Shown: piece by piece, positions 23,998 through 32,315 of the stretch | Numbering within the stretch: position 1 is the stretch's first letter | Layout of the letters: the number at the start of each line of letters is the position of its first letter | IMG/VR virus record: IMGVR_UViG_3300034106_004008 | Span: 1-64,000 of that record | Length of the DNA stretch: 64,000 nucleotides | Direction: 5' to 3' (one strand) | DNA from: a virus | Made by a program: the position numbers and the translations under genes | The notes under the pieces: generated by a model | Database searches by the model: none | What the model was told of the DNA's origin: nothing | Seen by the model: the letters and a program-made list of their open reading frames with translations, nothing else

Positions 23998-24468
23998 ATG
24001 GACTTATACAAAGCACAAACACTCGCAAACGAACTCATGCAAAAGCATGGTATCAAACAACAAGGTTGGCGTTTCACCTTTGACAACGCAAGACGCAGAT
24101 TTGGTTGTTGCAAGTACCGAGCAAAGGTAATTACATTATCAAAGTATTTAACACATTTGAACGATGAAAAAGAAGTTAGAAATACAATCCTACACGAGAT
24201 TGCACACGCCCTCACACCAGGTCATCACCACGATAGAGTATGGAAAGCCAAAGCACAAGAAATTGGTTGCTCAGGCGATAGATGTTATAGTGGTAAGAGT
24301 GTTACAACGCCCGAATCACGCTATATTGCAGTTTGTTCGGGTTGTGGTCATACTCATAAGAAACATAGAGCAACACGCAATACATCTTCTTGCGGTTTTT
24401 GTTCGGGTGGTCGCTATAACCCTACATACAAATTGGAGTTCAAATTAAACCCAAAGTTTTTGGGTTAA
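23998..24468 (+). CDS. SprT-like zinc metalloprotease domain protein (156 aa)
   Basis: ATG 23998 (MDLYKAQTLANELMQKHGIK). HEIAH (residues 66-70), then HHHDRVW (76-82), supplies the HExxH...H zinc protease site. A C-terminal CxxC...CxxC zinc ribbon (CSGCGHTHK and SSCGFC) is typical of SprT. Cellular relatives (SprT, Spartan) act on proteins at DNA; a phage copy could degrade host DNA-bound proteins, which is inference. The ORF ends 2 nt before the next promoter. Confidence 0.87.
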   Translation: MDLYKAQTLANELMQKHGIKQQGWRFTFDNARRRFGCCKYRAKVITLSKYLTHLNDEKEVRNTILHEIAHALTPGHHHDRVWKAKAQEIGCSGDRCYSGKSVTTPESRYIAVCSGCGHTHKKHRATRNTSSCGFCSGGRYNPTYKLEFKLNPKFLG

Positions 24469-24470
24469 AA

Positions 24471-24502
24471 TTTGCACATTAAATTTATTGCACTTATATT
24501 TG
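24471..24502 (+). promoter_or_regulatory. early-type promoter repeat
   Basis: GCACATT variant, -7 TATATTTG; start codon 27 nt downstream. Confidence 0.8.
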
Positions 24503-24529
24503 TATCATAATCAAAAACATATAATACCT

Positions 24530-24862
24530 ATGAAAAAAAATGAAGTTATTAAGTTAGTGAACGAGTCCGCAGGTTCATTGTTCACAAAGGAAGATGTCAT
24601 CAATCTTATTAACAAGGTTGAGGGTGAAAGTTCGGTAGACCTTAACGAGTTACGCGAAAGAGTTATCGCGATCGTTGAGGAAGCGGATCCAAGTGATATT
24701 GAAATCAGTGGATACCGCACTACATTCCGAATTACCAACGGAAACGAGATTGAGATTGATGATGCCGATTTTGATGCATCACATTATGTGAATGCAATCA
24801 CACACGACATCGGAGAGTTGTTCAGCAACATTGAAACAAAAGAAGAAGAAGTGGTTGAGTAA
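24530..24862 (+). CDS. acidic hypothetical protein (110 aa)
   Basis: MKKNEVIKLVNESAGSLFTK; helical N-terminal half, then beta-rich, ending EEEVVE. Unrecognised. Confidence 0.7.
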   Translation: MKKNEVIKLVNESAGSLFTKEDVINLINKVEGESSVDLNELRERVIAIVEEADPSDIEISGYRTTFRITNGNEIEIDDADFDASHYVNAITHDIGELFSNIETKEEEVVE

Positions 24863-24877
24863 TAAAACATTGAAAAG

Positions 24878-24904
24878 AAAGGGGAAGAAATTCCCCTTTT
24901 TTTT
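24878..24904 (+). terminator. intrinsic terminator, GGGGAAG type
   Basis: GGGGAA(GAAA)TTCCCC followed by T8. This stem recurs almost unchanged at 35756, 39614, 41176 and 41424. Confidence 0.8.
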
Positions 24905-24913
24905 ATCTTAAAA

Positions 24914-24945
24914 TTTGCACATTAAATTTATTGTACTTATCTTTG
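24914..24945 (+). promoter_or_regulatory. early-type promoter repeat
   Basis: GCACATT variant, -7 TATCTTTG; start codon 23 nt downstream. Confidence 0.8.
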
Positions 24946-24968
24946 CATCAACAAAAACAAAACAAGAT

Positions 24969-25484
24969 ATGATAAAAAATCTTTTCACCAAGGAGTCGCT
25001 TTCGGTTAGCGTGAACCGATTGAATGAAAACAAAATCCGTTTATGTATCAGTTCGGACTATTCGGGTTCATCACGCAAGTCGCAGTTGTATGTGAACGAG
25101 AAACGAATTGCTGAGGAAGTTGAAAACTTTTGGAAGTCAATCAAGACCAAAAAGTTGTTGTCAATGTCAGTATCATTCAGCGAAATTGATTGGTACGATG
25201 ATATGACCGACATTTACGAAACACCGATTGTTCGTATTGAGAGAGGTTTGAAGAAAGCAAAGGTATCACACCAAGAACACGGCTCAATACCAAAAGATTG
25301 GAGTGCTGATTTGTATTGCACATTCGCTGATACAACAACCAACACACCGATACTTGAAGTGGTTAAGAGTGCTTTGGGTTCATTCTTTGATAGCGAGGCG
25401 GAAAAGAAGTTCATTAAAGACCTTAAACCTTTCTTGCAGAAGAAGAAAACAAATGCGGGTTGGGAAGTTGAATACGCTTATTAA
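24969..25484 (+). CDS. hypothetical protein (171 aa)
   Basis: MIKNLFTKESLSVSVNRLNE; basic, alpha/beta, with VARIERGLKKAKVSHQEHGS-like central part. No motif recognised. Confidence 0.7.
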   Translation: MIKNLFTKESLSVSVNRLNENKIRLCISSDYSGSSRKSQLYVNEKRIAEEVENFWKSIKTKKLLSMSVSFSEIDWYDDMTDIYETPIVRIERGLKKAKVSHQEHGSIPKDWSADLYCTFADTTTNTPILEVVKSALGSFFDSEAEKKFIKDLKPFLQKKKTNAGWEVEYAY

Positions 25485-25503
25485 TCCGTAACGATTGAAT
25501 ACA

Positions 25504-25532
25504 AAGGGGATAAGAAATTATCCCTTTTTTTT
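25504..25532 (+). terminator. intrinsic terminator
   Basis: GGGATAA(GAAA)TTATCCC followed by T8. Confidence 0.78.
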
Positions 25533-25541
25533 GTAAAAAAA

Positions 25542-25573
25542 TTTGCACATTAAATTTATTACACTTATCTTTG
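25542..25573 (+). promoter_or_regulatory. early-type promoter repeat, leaderless spacing
   Basis: GCACATT variant, -7 TATCTTTG; ATG exactly 4 nt downstream. Confidence 0.8.
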
Positions 25574-25577
25574 TACT

Positions 25578-25928
25578 ATGAAACAAACAATGAGAGAAAA
25601 ACTAATAGACGCCATTGTGGATATGGCGGGGGATGAAATCGAAACACCGCAAGATATGGTTAAGTATGCGAAGATGTCCGATGAACAATTGGTTGATGAG
25701 GTTATCAACATTGCGGAGTATTATCGCAGAGAGAGTAACGAAAGCACCGATTTTGAAATACCCGAAAGGTTAATTGCTTGTAAAACTATTTTGTTTGAAA
25801 TGAACAATGATTTGAAAGATTACAAAAACCAAAAGGGTATCGGAACGATGAGTGATGTTGAGTGGGGTGATTTGTTTATTGAAAGGATTACCGCTTCATT
25901 GATGTCTTACGAAAATTTGTGGAAGTAA
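25578..25928 (+). CDS. acidic helical protein (116 aa)
   Basis: MKQTMREKLIDAIVDMAGDE; predicted all-helical and acidic. First of a three-gene unit. Unrecognised. Confidence 0.7.
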   Translation: MKQTMREKLIDAIVDMAGDEIETPQDMVKYAKMSDEQLVDEVINIAEYYRRESNESTDFEIPERLIACKTILFEMNNDLKDYKNQKGIGTMSDVEWGDLFIERITASLMSYENLWK

Positions 25929-25929
25929 T

Positions 25930-26163
25930 ATGGCAAAAGCATTTAAACCTTCGGTGAGTTATAGAAACCAACAAGGAAAAGATGTTTCTTTGAGGGTGAA
26001 TACATACGCAGAAGTTAAGAAGCGTATGAATGCATTTATGAACGATAGTTTTGATGAATACATTTGCGTTTACCGACACAGGAGAGGTGAATGGGGCGAA
26101 TGGTTTGAACACTGGATTAAACAGGGTAAAAAAAATGTAATAATAAAACAAGGGTGGCAATGA
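25930..26163 (+). CDS. basic hypothetical protein (77 aa)
   Basis: MAKAFKPSVSYRNQQGKDVS, basic, Trp-rich C terminus ending KQGWQ. Overlaps the next start (ATGA). A decayed internal-deletion copy lies at 37635-37686. Confidence 0.68.
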   Translation: MAKAFKPSVSYRNQQGKDVSLRVNTYAEVKKRMNAFMNDSFDEYICVYRHRRGEWGEWFEHWIKQGKKNVIIKQGWQ

Positions 26164-26324
26164 TGAACATTTGGATAGACAATAACACAGGGATTACCTA
26201 TAAAGGTGATGAAGCAATGGTAGAGTTTTTGCGTTCCCAAGGTGATGAGAACTATAATAGTGTTAGTGATGAGTATCTTATAAATGAAGCACACTCACAA
26301 GGTTGGATAAAATTATTGAATTAA
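26160..26324 (+). CDS. small acidic protein (54 aa)
   Basis: ATGATG overlaps the previous stop (start 26160 or 26163). MNIWIDNNTGITYKGDEAMV; short acidic protein ending KLLN. Runs up to the next promoter. Confidence 0.6.
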   Translation: MMNIWIDNNTGITYKGDEAMVEFLRSQGDENYNSVSDEYLINEAHSQGWIKLLN

Positions 26325-26326
26325 AA

Positions 26327-26358
26327 TTTGCACATTAAAAAAATTACACTTACCTTTG
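26327..26358 (+). promoter_or_regulatory. early-type promoter repeat
   Basis: GCACATT variant with A-tract spacer, -7 TACCTTTG; start codon 21 nt downstream. Confidence 0.78.
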
Positions 26359-26379
26359 TATTCATAAATCAAAACAGAT

Positions 26380-26985
26380 ATGGGACAGTATTACAAACCT
26401 TGTATTCTCGCTGAAAAGACGGGCGATGATGAAAAAGAAACGGTCTTAGGGTGGATGTATTCACACAAGTACAACAACGGGCTCAAACTTATGGAGCACT
26501 CGTGGATGCGTAACGATTTTGTGAACACTTTTGAAAAGTTGTTATCACCGAGAGGAAAGTTTAACAAAGCCCGTGTAGTTTGGGCTGGTGATTATGCAGA
26601 CGGGGAAAAAGGTTTAACTCACCAAGACGAAGAGGGGAAAGTTAGAGAGGTTAATCTTTACGACCTTTGCGATGATGATAACGAGCTCGCACCTACCCGT
26701 GTTAATCGTTCAAGGTATCAGTACATTATCAACCATACCAAAAAGCAGTATGTTGATAAAACAAAAGTACCCGTTAGCGATTATTGGGAAGATAAGAACG
26801 GGAAAAAGTGGCCGTTCACAATTCACCCTTTACCTTTGCTAACTTGCGAGGGCAACGGGCGAGGCGGTGGAGATTTTAGAGGGGATGAAAGAGGGCAGGT
26901 TGGAGTTTGGGCTCGTCATTCAATTTCGGTTGGAAATAGAATACCGAAAGGATATACAGAGTTCATTTTTGACCTTACAGAATAA
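26380..26985 (+). CDS. MGQYYKP-family conserved phage protein (201 aa)
   Basis: MGQYYKPCILAEK..., then YSHKYNNGLKLMEHSWMRND: the MGQYYKPC start and GLKLMEHSW block recur in phage and plasmid hypotheticals. C-terminal RHSISVGNRIPKGYTE is also conserved-looking. Function unknown. Confidence 0.75.
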   Translation: MGQYYKPCILAEKTGDDEKETVLGWMYSHKYNNGLKLMEHSWMRNDFVNTFEKLLSPRGKFNKARVVWAGDYADGEKGLTHQDEEGKVREVNLYDLCDDDNELAPTRVNRSRYQYIINHTKKQYVDKTKVPVSDYWEDKNGKKWPFTIHPLPLLTCEGNGRGGGDFRGDERGQVGVWARHSISVGNRIPKGYTEFIFDLTE

Positions 26986-27016
26986 TATATTGTTGCGTTT
27001 TTTGATTACAACAATA

Positions 27017-27050
27017 GGGGGCGGTGGAAACATTGCCCCTTTCTTTTTAT
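27017..27050 (+). terminator. probable intrinsic terminator
   Basis: GGGGGC and GCCCC arms with a T-rich tail. Confidence 0.55.
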
Positions 27051-27096
27051 GGATCCACCAGGTTTGAAAAGTTTTTTAAATTTTTTTGTGATAAAA

Positions 27097-27128
27097 TTTG
27101 CGAGTTAAAAAAATTACACTCATATTTG
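27097..27128 (+). promoter_or_regulatory. early-type promoter repeat
   Basis: GCGAGTT variant with A-tract, -7 CATATTTG; start codon 29 nt downstream. Confidence 0.75.
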
Positions 27129-27157
27129 CACCAATCAAAAACAAAAAATAATTCTTT

Positions 27158-27985
27158 ATGAAAAAAACAGAGAAAATCGGGCGTAAAAATTCAAGGAATT
27201 TTGCGTTCAAAACCTTACTCAAAGAAACGATTGAGTATGATGTGAATGGTAATGTAATTTGTTACCCTGCGATTGTTGAAACAACTAATTATGAGTTGTT
27301 AAAACTATTAAAGTTTAACCGAAAAGTATCACCTTCTCATGTCCAAAAAATGGCTTCAAGCGTTACACAATTAGGTGCAGTTCTTCGTGATGTGGTTGTT
27401 GTTAAAATCGGTATGTCTTACAATGTGGCTGATGGACAACATTTAACCACCGCCTTAAAGGGTGTTGAATTACCTATTCGTTGCAAACTTATTGAGGTGA
27501 AAGACGAAAAGGAAGCGTTGATTGTTGTAACGAAATTAAATAGCAGTTCTCGTAATTGGGGTATATCCGACTTTATTTGTGGTTGGTCGGATTTCAACAA
27601 AGATGTAAAAGTTATTAGTCAATTAACGGAGGATTTCTCTCTCACCCACACAACGATTGCCGCTTTGCTCACAAATTCAACCACCGCTTTGGCAAAGAAG
27701 CAAATCATAAACGGGAGTTTCAAAGTTGTTGATATGCAAGAAGCAATTAAGCGTATCAATGCGATTGATTTCTTCTACAATGCAACGGGGTTTGTTCGCA
27801 GTCAATATGCGACAACGGGGTTGATTAACTTTATGGGTAACTTGGGAGTTGAGAAATACTACAAGAGCCAAAACAAGTTTATTGAATGTATTAAAAGGGG
27901 TATGAAGAAACGCGACTTTAACGGAAAAACCTATGGTCGCAAAGAAGATTACCTTGAATTTTTCAACGCTTGTTGGAATAACTAA
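27158..27985 (+). CDS. ParB-like nuclease-domain protein (275 aa)
   Basis: Residues about 60-130 match the ParB/Srx-like fold: KFNRKVSPSHVQKMASSV, then VVVKIGMSYNVADGQHLTTA, equivalent to the ParB (D)G(x)HR(x)xA box with GQH in place of GxHR. The C-terminal half is helical and basic. Phage members of this fold include nucleases and DNA-binding proteins; whether this one cuts DNA is not visible. Confidence 0.72.
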   Translation: MKKTEKIGRKNSRNFAFKTLLKETIEYDVNGNVICYPAIVETTNYELLKLLKFNRKVSPSHVQKMASSVTQLGAVLRDVVVVKIGMSYNVADGQHLTTALKGVELPIRCKLIEVKDEKEALIVVTKLNSSSRNWGISDFICGWSDFNKDVKVISQLTEDFSLTHTTIAALLTNSTTALAKKQIINGSFKVVDMQEAIKRINAIDFFYNATGFVRSQYATTGLINFMGNLGVEKYYKSQNKFIECIKRGMKKRDFNGKTYGRKEDYLEFFNACWNN

Positions 27986-28000
27986 AAGTATGAACAAGAT

Positions 28001-28025
28001 AAGGGGGCGAAAGTCCCCTTTTTCT
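28001..28025 (+). terminator. intrinsic terminator
   Basis: AAGGGG(GCGAAAGT)CCCCTT followed by a T run. Confidence 0.75.
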
Positions 28026-28080
28026 TTTTAACTTGATTGCCAGAGAAAAGAAAAGTATTTCAAATTATTTTTTGTGAATA

Positions 28081-28112
28081 CTTGCAAGTTAAATTTATTA
28101 CACTTACATTTG
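28081..28112 (+). promoter_or_regulatory. early-type promoter repeat
   Basis: CTTGCAAGTTAAATTTATT, -7 TACATTTG; start codon 21 nt downstream. Confidence 0.8.
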
Positions 28113-28133
28113 CACTATCAAAAACGAAACAAT

Positions 28134-28811
28134 ATGAAATTAGTAATCAACAATGTAGAGTTCCCCTTTGACTTGGGGTGTCGTGTTCTAAAACTGAAAC
28201 ACAAAGAGGATTGTCCAATGGAACAACTTGAAGATTTTTGGAACGATATTGTTCCCTTGTCTTTCAATGAGATTGCACGATTAAACAACCTTGAACAAAG
28301 GCGAATTGGTGTTTTACATTTGGGTTTGGACAAAATTGTCGCTGATGTAAACCCAAAATTGTTATCCAAAAAAACACTCAAAAAATCAACCACTTGGGTT
28401 GATACCAATGGTAAATTGGTTGAACACAAGTTTAACGATACTTATGAATTGTACGAGGTTGAGGGTAGTTATTTTAACGAGGGGTTGAATGGTAGGGGTA
28501 TGGAAAGTTGTCATTATGTCCGTTGCAAAGATACAAGCACCGATAGAGAATATCTTATTTGGGTTGATTTGCAGTCCGTATATCGCACAAACGATTTGGG
28601 GGATATGTGGAAGTTTGACAAAAAGAAAGTAAACGCTATACAATGTATTGCGTGGACTATCCAAACCGATATTCCAATGGGTAAGATTGAGAAGATTATC
28701 CGACAAGGGGATTGTATTATGATTAAACCAAAGGGTAAATACCAATCTTTGGGTAGTGCAAGACACTTGACCGAGAAAGAGTACAAAACATTACTTGTTG
28801 CAGAAAGTTAA
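28134..28811 (+). CDS. hypothetical protein (225 aa)
   Basis: ATG 28134 (MKLVINNVEFPFDLGCRVLK). Charged alpha/beta protein with LEQRRIGVLHLGLDKIV and two cysteines near SCHYVRC. No family recognised. Confidence 0.72.
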   Translation: MKLVINNVEFPFDLGCRVLKLKHKEDCPMEQLEDFWNDIVPLSFNEIARLNNLEQRRIGVLHLGLDKIVADVNPKLLSKKTLKKSTTWVDTNGKLVEHKFNDTYELYEVEGSYFNEGLNGRGMESCHYVRCKDTSTDREYLIWVDLQSVYRTNDLGDMWKFDKKKVNAIQCIAWTIQTDIPMGKIEKIIRQGDCIMIKPKGKYQSLGSARHLTEKEYKTLLVAES

Positions 28812-28818
28812 AAAAATA

Positions 28819-28850
28819 CTTGCACATTAAAAAAATTATACTTATCTTTG
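28819..28850 (+). promoter_or_regulatory. early-type promoter repeat
   Basis: CTTGCACATTAAAAAAATT, -7 TATCTTTG; start codon 23 nt downstream. Confidence 0.8.
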
Positions 28851-28873
28851 TACCAATCAAAAACATAAATGAT

Positions 28874-29143
28874 ATGAAAAAGAGTTTAACAAAGCACACT
28901 TTGTTGGTGGGCGAGGGAACAAACCAACACACACTCTATGGCAATTTCGCTATGGACTTGCAAGAGAAAACCGATTTCCCCGAAGTCCTTGTCAAAGAGG
29001 ATAGTGAACTGAAACACGAAAAACCGAATGGTGCGTGGAGTAACGAACACAAAACCTTGTTAGTGGACAAAGGGGATTGGAAAATGGGTAAACAAGTTGA
29101 GTACAACCCATTCAGCCAACAAGTTACACGAATTTGGGATTGA
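28874..29143 (+). CDS. hypothetical protein (89 aa)
   Basis: MKKSLTKHTLLVGEGTNQHT; His/Lys-rich N terminus, ends TRIWD. Unrecognised. Confidence 0.66.
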   Translation: MKKSLTKHTLLVGEGTNQHTLYGNFAMDLQEKTDFPEVLVKEDSELKHEKPNGAWSNEHKTLLVDKGDWKMGKQVEYNPFSQQVTRIWD

Positions 29144-29173
29144 GGATTTTGTTTGTTTATTTGATAAAGAAAA

Positions 29174-29203
29174 GAGGGTGGAAAGAAATTTCCCCCTTTT
29201 TTT
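29174..29203 (+). terminator. intrinsic terminator
   Basis: GGG(T)GGAAA and TTTCCCCC arms followed by T7. Confidence 0.7.
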
Positions 29204-29212
29204 GTGTTAAAA

Positions 29213-29244
29213 TTTGCGAGTTAAATTTATTACACTTACATTTG
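29213..29244 (+). promoter_or_regulatory. early-type promoter repeat
   Basis: GCGAGTT variant, -7 TACATTTG; start codon 22 nt downstream. Confidence 0.8.
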
Positions 29245-29266
29245 CAATATCAAAAAACAAAACAAT

Positions 29267-29683
29267 ATGGCTAATCCGTTAATTCATTCAAAGTCCAGCG
29301 TTAAGCGTTGGGGTGGTAAAGTGGAAGATTACTTGGCTATCCACGAACTTATTGATAGTCCGAAAGCGACTATGAACAACAATTCAGCAAGGGTATTAAC
29401 ACACAATACTTGGTTTGCTTACACAATCATTCCAAAGGTGTTTGGTTACAATATAACCAATTCAAGTGGTAGAAGTGTAGACACGATTGATATTGCTATG
29501 TTGCATATCTTGGAAGATTTCCGTATGAAGTTTGTGCCGACTGCACAGGACTATCTTAAACACTTTGATTTGCCCGATTGGATACACAATGGGGTTAAGT
29601 TGGTGGACAACCCCGAAAGTATTGAAACTGCAAATGTTTTCTTGGATAAATTAAGAAAAGAGAACGAAGAACTTGCAAGTTAA
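29267..29683 (+). CDS. DUF6915-like protein (138 aa)
   Basis: MANPLIHSKSSVKRWGGKVE, then YLAIHELIDSPKATM, HNTWFAYTIIPKVFG and HILEDFRMKFVPTAQDYLKH follow the order of conserved blocks in DUF6915 proteins. Function unknown. Its end (ELAS-stop) is encoded in the next promoter. Confidence 0.7.
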   Translation: MANPLIHSKSSVKRWGGKVEDYLAIHELIDSPKATMNNNSARVLTHNTWFAYTIIPKVFGYNITNSSGRSVDTIDIAMLHILEDFRMKFVPTAQDYLKHFDLPDWIHNGVKLVDNPESIETANVFLDKLRKENEELAS

Positions 29684-29703
29684 ATTTATTTCATTTATCT
29701 TTG
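29672..29703 (+). promoter_or_regulatory. early-type promoter repeat overlapping the DUF6915 gene end
   Basis: GCAAGTT variant, -7 TATCTTTG; start codon 23 nt downstream. Confidence 0.8.
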
Positions 29704-29726
29704 TACCAATCAAAAACAAAAACGAT

Positions 29727-30383
29727 ATGCAAGAAATTATTGAAAAATGGAAAGCCCAAAAAATCGCTTTCGCTGAATTTCATTTCAGTTGTGGTGGCGA
29801 TAGTATGAATGACACAAACCTTTTGTTCCACGATAAAAAGGGCGAGATTGTGAATGATGAAAGTGGTTTAACTGACTACTTTGACAATGAGGTTTACAAC
29901 CAAGTTCAGTTTTATGAAGCGTCTGACGGACACTATATGGGCGAAAGTGGTATTGTCCGTATTGAATTGAGTGATGAAGAAGATGATTTCACTTACTCAA
30001 AATCGGCTCAATCGGAGTGGTGCGAAAGGTATAGTGGTAATGTACTTTGTGAGGTTACAAAGGAACAAGCCGACTTTCTAACTGAATACATTGGTGGTAT
30101 GTCGCACACTAATTGGAACGGAAAGAATACTGACTACAAAAAGGATTTCATTCTTACCGAAGAAAACGAACAAATGATTGAGCAGTTGCACGAAAGTTTC
30201 CAAGATTGTGCAAACGATTGGACACCCGAACACAAGGGCGAAATTACTGATGATAGCGTAAACTACAATACGGCAGAAGATGAGGGCGAGAATGGTTTAG
30301 AGGTTGTTGAACAAGAGGGCAAGTTGTATGTGAAGTTGTATGTTGATTGTGAGGTTTACGAGTATAGTGATAGTGATGATTAA
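29727..30383 (+). CDS. very acidic hypothetical protein (218 aa)
   Basis: ATG 29727 (MQEIIEKWKAQKIAFAEFHF). Many Asp/Glu, C terminus EYSDSDD. Such acidity is common in DNA-mimic inhibitors, but no specific family is recognised. The upstream open frame is promoter sequence. Confidence 0.7.
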   Translation: MQEIIEKWKAQKIAFAEFHFSCGGDSMNDTNLLFHDKKGEIVNDESGLTDYFDNEVYNQVQFYEASDGHYMGESGIVRIELSDEEDDFTYSKSAQSEWCERYSGNVLCEVTKEQADFLTEYIGGMSHTNWNGKNTDYKKDFILTEENEQMIEQLHESFQDCANDWTPEHKGEITDDSVNYNTAEDEGENGLEVVEQEGKLYVKLYVDCEVYEYSDSDD

Positions 30384-30405
30384 ACCATAAAACTGTGGGT
30401 AAAAA

Positions 30406-30430
30406 AAGGGGGCGAAAGTCCCCTTTTTAT
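30406..30430 (+). terminator. intrinsic terminator
   Basis: AAAGGGG and CCCCTTT arms followed by T; runs straight into the next promoter. Confidence 0.72.
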
Positions 30431-30461
30431 TTGCATATTAAATTTAATTCACTTATCTTTG
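30430..30461 (+). promoter_or_regulatory. early-type promoter repeat
   Basis: GCATATT variant, -7 TATCTTTG; start codon 22 nt downstream. Confidence 0.8.
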
Positions 30462-30483
30462 AACTATCAAAAACAAAACGAGT

Positions 30484-30732
30484 ATGAGCAAACCGAAATT
30501 TTATCAAGCAGTCCTTCAAGAAGTGAATGGAAATGTACTTGACCTGGTGTACCCACATTTGAAAGGAAAGGGACAAATGACAATGACCGAGAGAATGGGG
30601 AGTGAGAATGCAGAATGTGAACAATGTGGCGAGAATGAATGGTGGTTGTTTCCCAAAGAAAGTGTTATTGTTGCACAAGGTGGAAAACCTTATATTGAAT
30701 GCTTAAATTGTGGGCATGTTACTCACTTGTAA
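30484..30732 (+). CDS. zinc-ribbon small protein (82 aa)
   Basis: MSKPKFYQAVLQEVNGNVLD. CEQCGENEWW...CLNCGHVTHL is a CxxC-x(n)-CxxC zinc ribbon filling the C-terminal half. Probably a small nucleic-acid or protein-binding factor. Confidence 0.72.
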   Translation: MSKPKFYQAVLQEVNGNVLDLVYPHLKGKGQMTMTERMGSENAECEQCGENEWWLFPKESVIVAQGGKPYIECLNCGHVTHL

Positions 30733-30733
30733 A

Positions 30734-30765
30734 TTTGCACATTAAATTTAATTCACTTATCTTTG
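30734..30765 (+). promoter_or_regulatory. early-type promoter repeat, leaderless spacing
   Basis: GCACATT variant, -7 TATCTTTG; ATG exactly 4 nt downstream. Confidence 0.78.
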
Positions 30766-30769
30766 TATT

Positions 30770-30886
30770 ATGAAATTGAAAAGGACAGCACACGATTACT
30801 TTTATTACTTTGTTGTGATATTTGGAGTGTTGGTAATAACACTACATTTTATTGCCCTTATCTTTCGTATATTAACTAAACTATAA
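30770..30886 (+). CDS. membrane microprotein (38 aa)
   Basis: MKLKRTAHDYFYYFVVIFGV starts a single hydrophobic helix of about 24 residues after a basic N terminus. A dedicated leaderless promoter supports real expression. Confidence 0.6.
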   Translation: MKLKRTAHDYFYYFVVIFGVLVITLHFIALIFRILTKL

Positions 30887-30890
30887 CGCT

Positions 30891-31112
30891 ATGAGTATGT
30901 ATTCAAACTATGACTATTGGTTGCGAAATTTGAGTTCAAATAACTTTCACCAAGAAGAAGCAAACTTAATGTGGGTTATTGAATACAAGGGTGCGAAGAA
31001 AGAAGCGATTGAATGTGCAAAGAACAAGTTGAATACTCTCATAAAAATCAAAGAAGAACGCCAAGCGTATGAACAACATATACAAAAAGGAAAACACCTA
31101 TTTGGTGTTTGA
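30891..31112 (+). CDS. hypothetical protein (73 aa)
   Basis: MSMYSNYDYWLRNLSSNNFH; helical, basic C-terminal half. Starts 4 nt after the microprotein. Overlaps the next gene by 44 nt. Confidence 0.6.
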   Translation: MSMYSNYDYWLRNLSSNNFHQEEANLMWVIEYKGAKKEAIECAKNKLNTLIKIKEERQAYEQHIQKGKHLFGV

Positions 31113-31308
31113 AAGAGGAACAGACCAACCCTTGCGTTGGAAGTCCGATAACAAATTGTTTTTTGCGGGAAGCGTTGATGACGCACTTGAGGGTTTACCT
31201 CATGGTGAGTTTGTCGCGATCCAAGTTAGCCAGTGTTCAAAGGAAATACAAACCGAGTATGAACAACTGATTGACGAGAAAATAAAAAGTGGTGAAATCG
31301 AAGTTTAA
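31069..31308 (+). CDS. hypothetical protein (79 aa)
   Basis: MNNIYKKENTYLVFERGTDQ; alpha/beta, ends SGEIEV. Start lies inside the previous gene; no later in-frame ATG would keep the YLVFERG strand. Confidence 0.6.
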   Translation: MNNIYKKENTYLVFERGTDQPLRWKSDNKLFFAGSVDDALEGLPHGEFVAIQVSQCSKEIQTEYEQLIDEKIKSGEIEV

Positions 31309-31340
31309 CTTGCGAGTTAAATTTATTGCACTTATATTTG
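31309..31340 (+). promoter_or_regulatory. early-type promoter repeat
   Basis: CTTGCGAGTTAAATTTATT, -7 TATATTTG; start codon 19 nt downstream; begins at the last base of the preceding stop region. Confidence 0.8.
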
Positions 31341-31359
31341 CATCATCAAAAACAAACCT

Positions 31360-31677
31360 ATGAACAAAGATAAATCATACCGACACAATCTTCGCATTGA
31401 ATTGCAACGAAAGGAAATCATTGAGGATATTAAGACCGAAATGATATGCAACAACGCACAAGAGATAAACCTGCATGGTGGTATTATCTTTAACTACATT
31501 GATGACCAAATGAACGAGGTTATTGGTGGGGTTACACTTGATGAACGAGTGTTTATTGATAGTGGACACGATATGGACACCATTTCTTTGCAAGACCTTT
31601 CAACCGACCAACTTATTTGTTTGTTGAAGATGATTGAGGAAAAGGAATTTGAGGTTACGGAATTGCTTGAAGAATAA
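31360..31677 (+). CDS. acidic hypothetical protein (105 aa)
   Basis: MNKDKSYRHNLRIELQRKEI; basic start, acidic helical C terminus. Unrecognised. Confidence 0.68.
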   Translation: MNKDKSYRHNLRIELQRKEIIEDIKTEMICNNAQEINLHGGIIFNYIDDQMNEVIGGVTLDERVFIDSGHDMDTISLQDLSTDQLICLLKMIEEKEFEVTELLEE

Positions 31678-31699
31678 TTTTAATTTTTTTGCAGTAAAA

Positions 31700-31731
31700 T
31701 TTGCAAGTTAAATTTATTGCACTTATATTTG
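31700..31731 (+). promoter_or_regulatory. early-type promoter repeat
   Basis: GCAAGTT variant, -7 TATATTTG; start codon 22 nt downstream. Confidence 0.8.
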
Positions 31732-31753
31732 CATCATCAAAAAACGATACAAT

Positions 31754-32269
31754 ATGAACAAAGAACAAATCATCTTCAATGCGATTAACGATGGCGGAAG
31801 TGCCACCTTCGCAACAATCATTGCCAATGTTGAACAAGACATGGTAAAAACAGGTAATCCTTTGCGTAAGGCGAATGTTACCAAACTTGTAAACTACAAG
31901 TTTTTGCTTAATGCTGTGTACCAAAATGCAGTAAACAATCAGCGTGTTCGTGAGGGCAAAGAAGCCGATTTTCAAGCCAAAAGTAATTGGCACGAGAAAG
32001 TTTACGATAGCAAGAATGGTGCAATCGTAAGAAGCAAGAAAGCACAAGACAAAATGTATTTGTCGGGCATTGTTGAAAGTGCAGAAGTGTTGCAATACTT
32101 TGTTGATGGCAAAGAAGCCACCGCAGAAGAAGTGGAAATCATCAAGAACTTTAAGCGAGTTTCAAGTGCCGCAAATCAAGGTGTTGCAGATGAAGTAATC
32201 TTCCGCACAATCAAGATTGAGGGCATTAAGGAAGTGAGAGCCAACAAGAATGTAATCGCTTTCAAGTAA
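31754..32269 (+). CDS. hypothetical protein, paralogue of the 42125 gene (171 aa)
   Basis: MNKEQIIFNAINDGGSATFA. Shares long blocks with the 42125 product: INDGGSA, KTGNPLR, REGKEADF, YFVDG and RTIKIEGI/RTIKVEGI, collinear over the whole length. Soluble; looks like a compact DNA-modification or partition accessory fold, but no motif proves it. Confidence 0.75.
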   Translation: MNKEQIIFNAINDGGSATFATIIANVEQDMVKTGNPLRKANVTKLVNYKFLLNAVYQNAVNNQRVREGKEADFQAKSNWHEKVYDSKNGAIVRSKKAQDKMYLSGIVESAEVLQYFVDGKEATAEEVEIIKNFKRVSSAANQGVADEVIFRTIKIEGIKEVRANKNVIAFK

Positions 32270-32289
32270 GCGAGAAAGCCGAAACAAGA

Positions 32290-32315
32290 AAAGGGGAGCA
32301 ATCCCCTTTTTTTTT
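32290..32315. terminator. bidirectional intrinsic terminator
   Basis: AAAAGGGG(AGCAAT)CCCCTTTT with T on both strands; ends the 31754 gene and the putative minus-strand RNA. Confidence 0.75.
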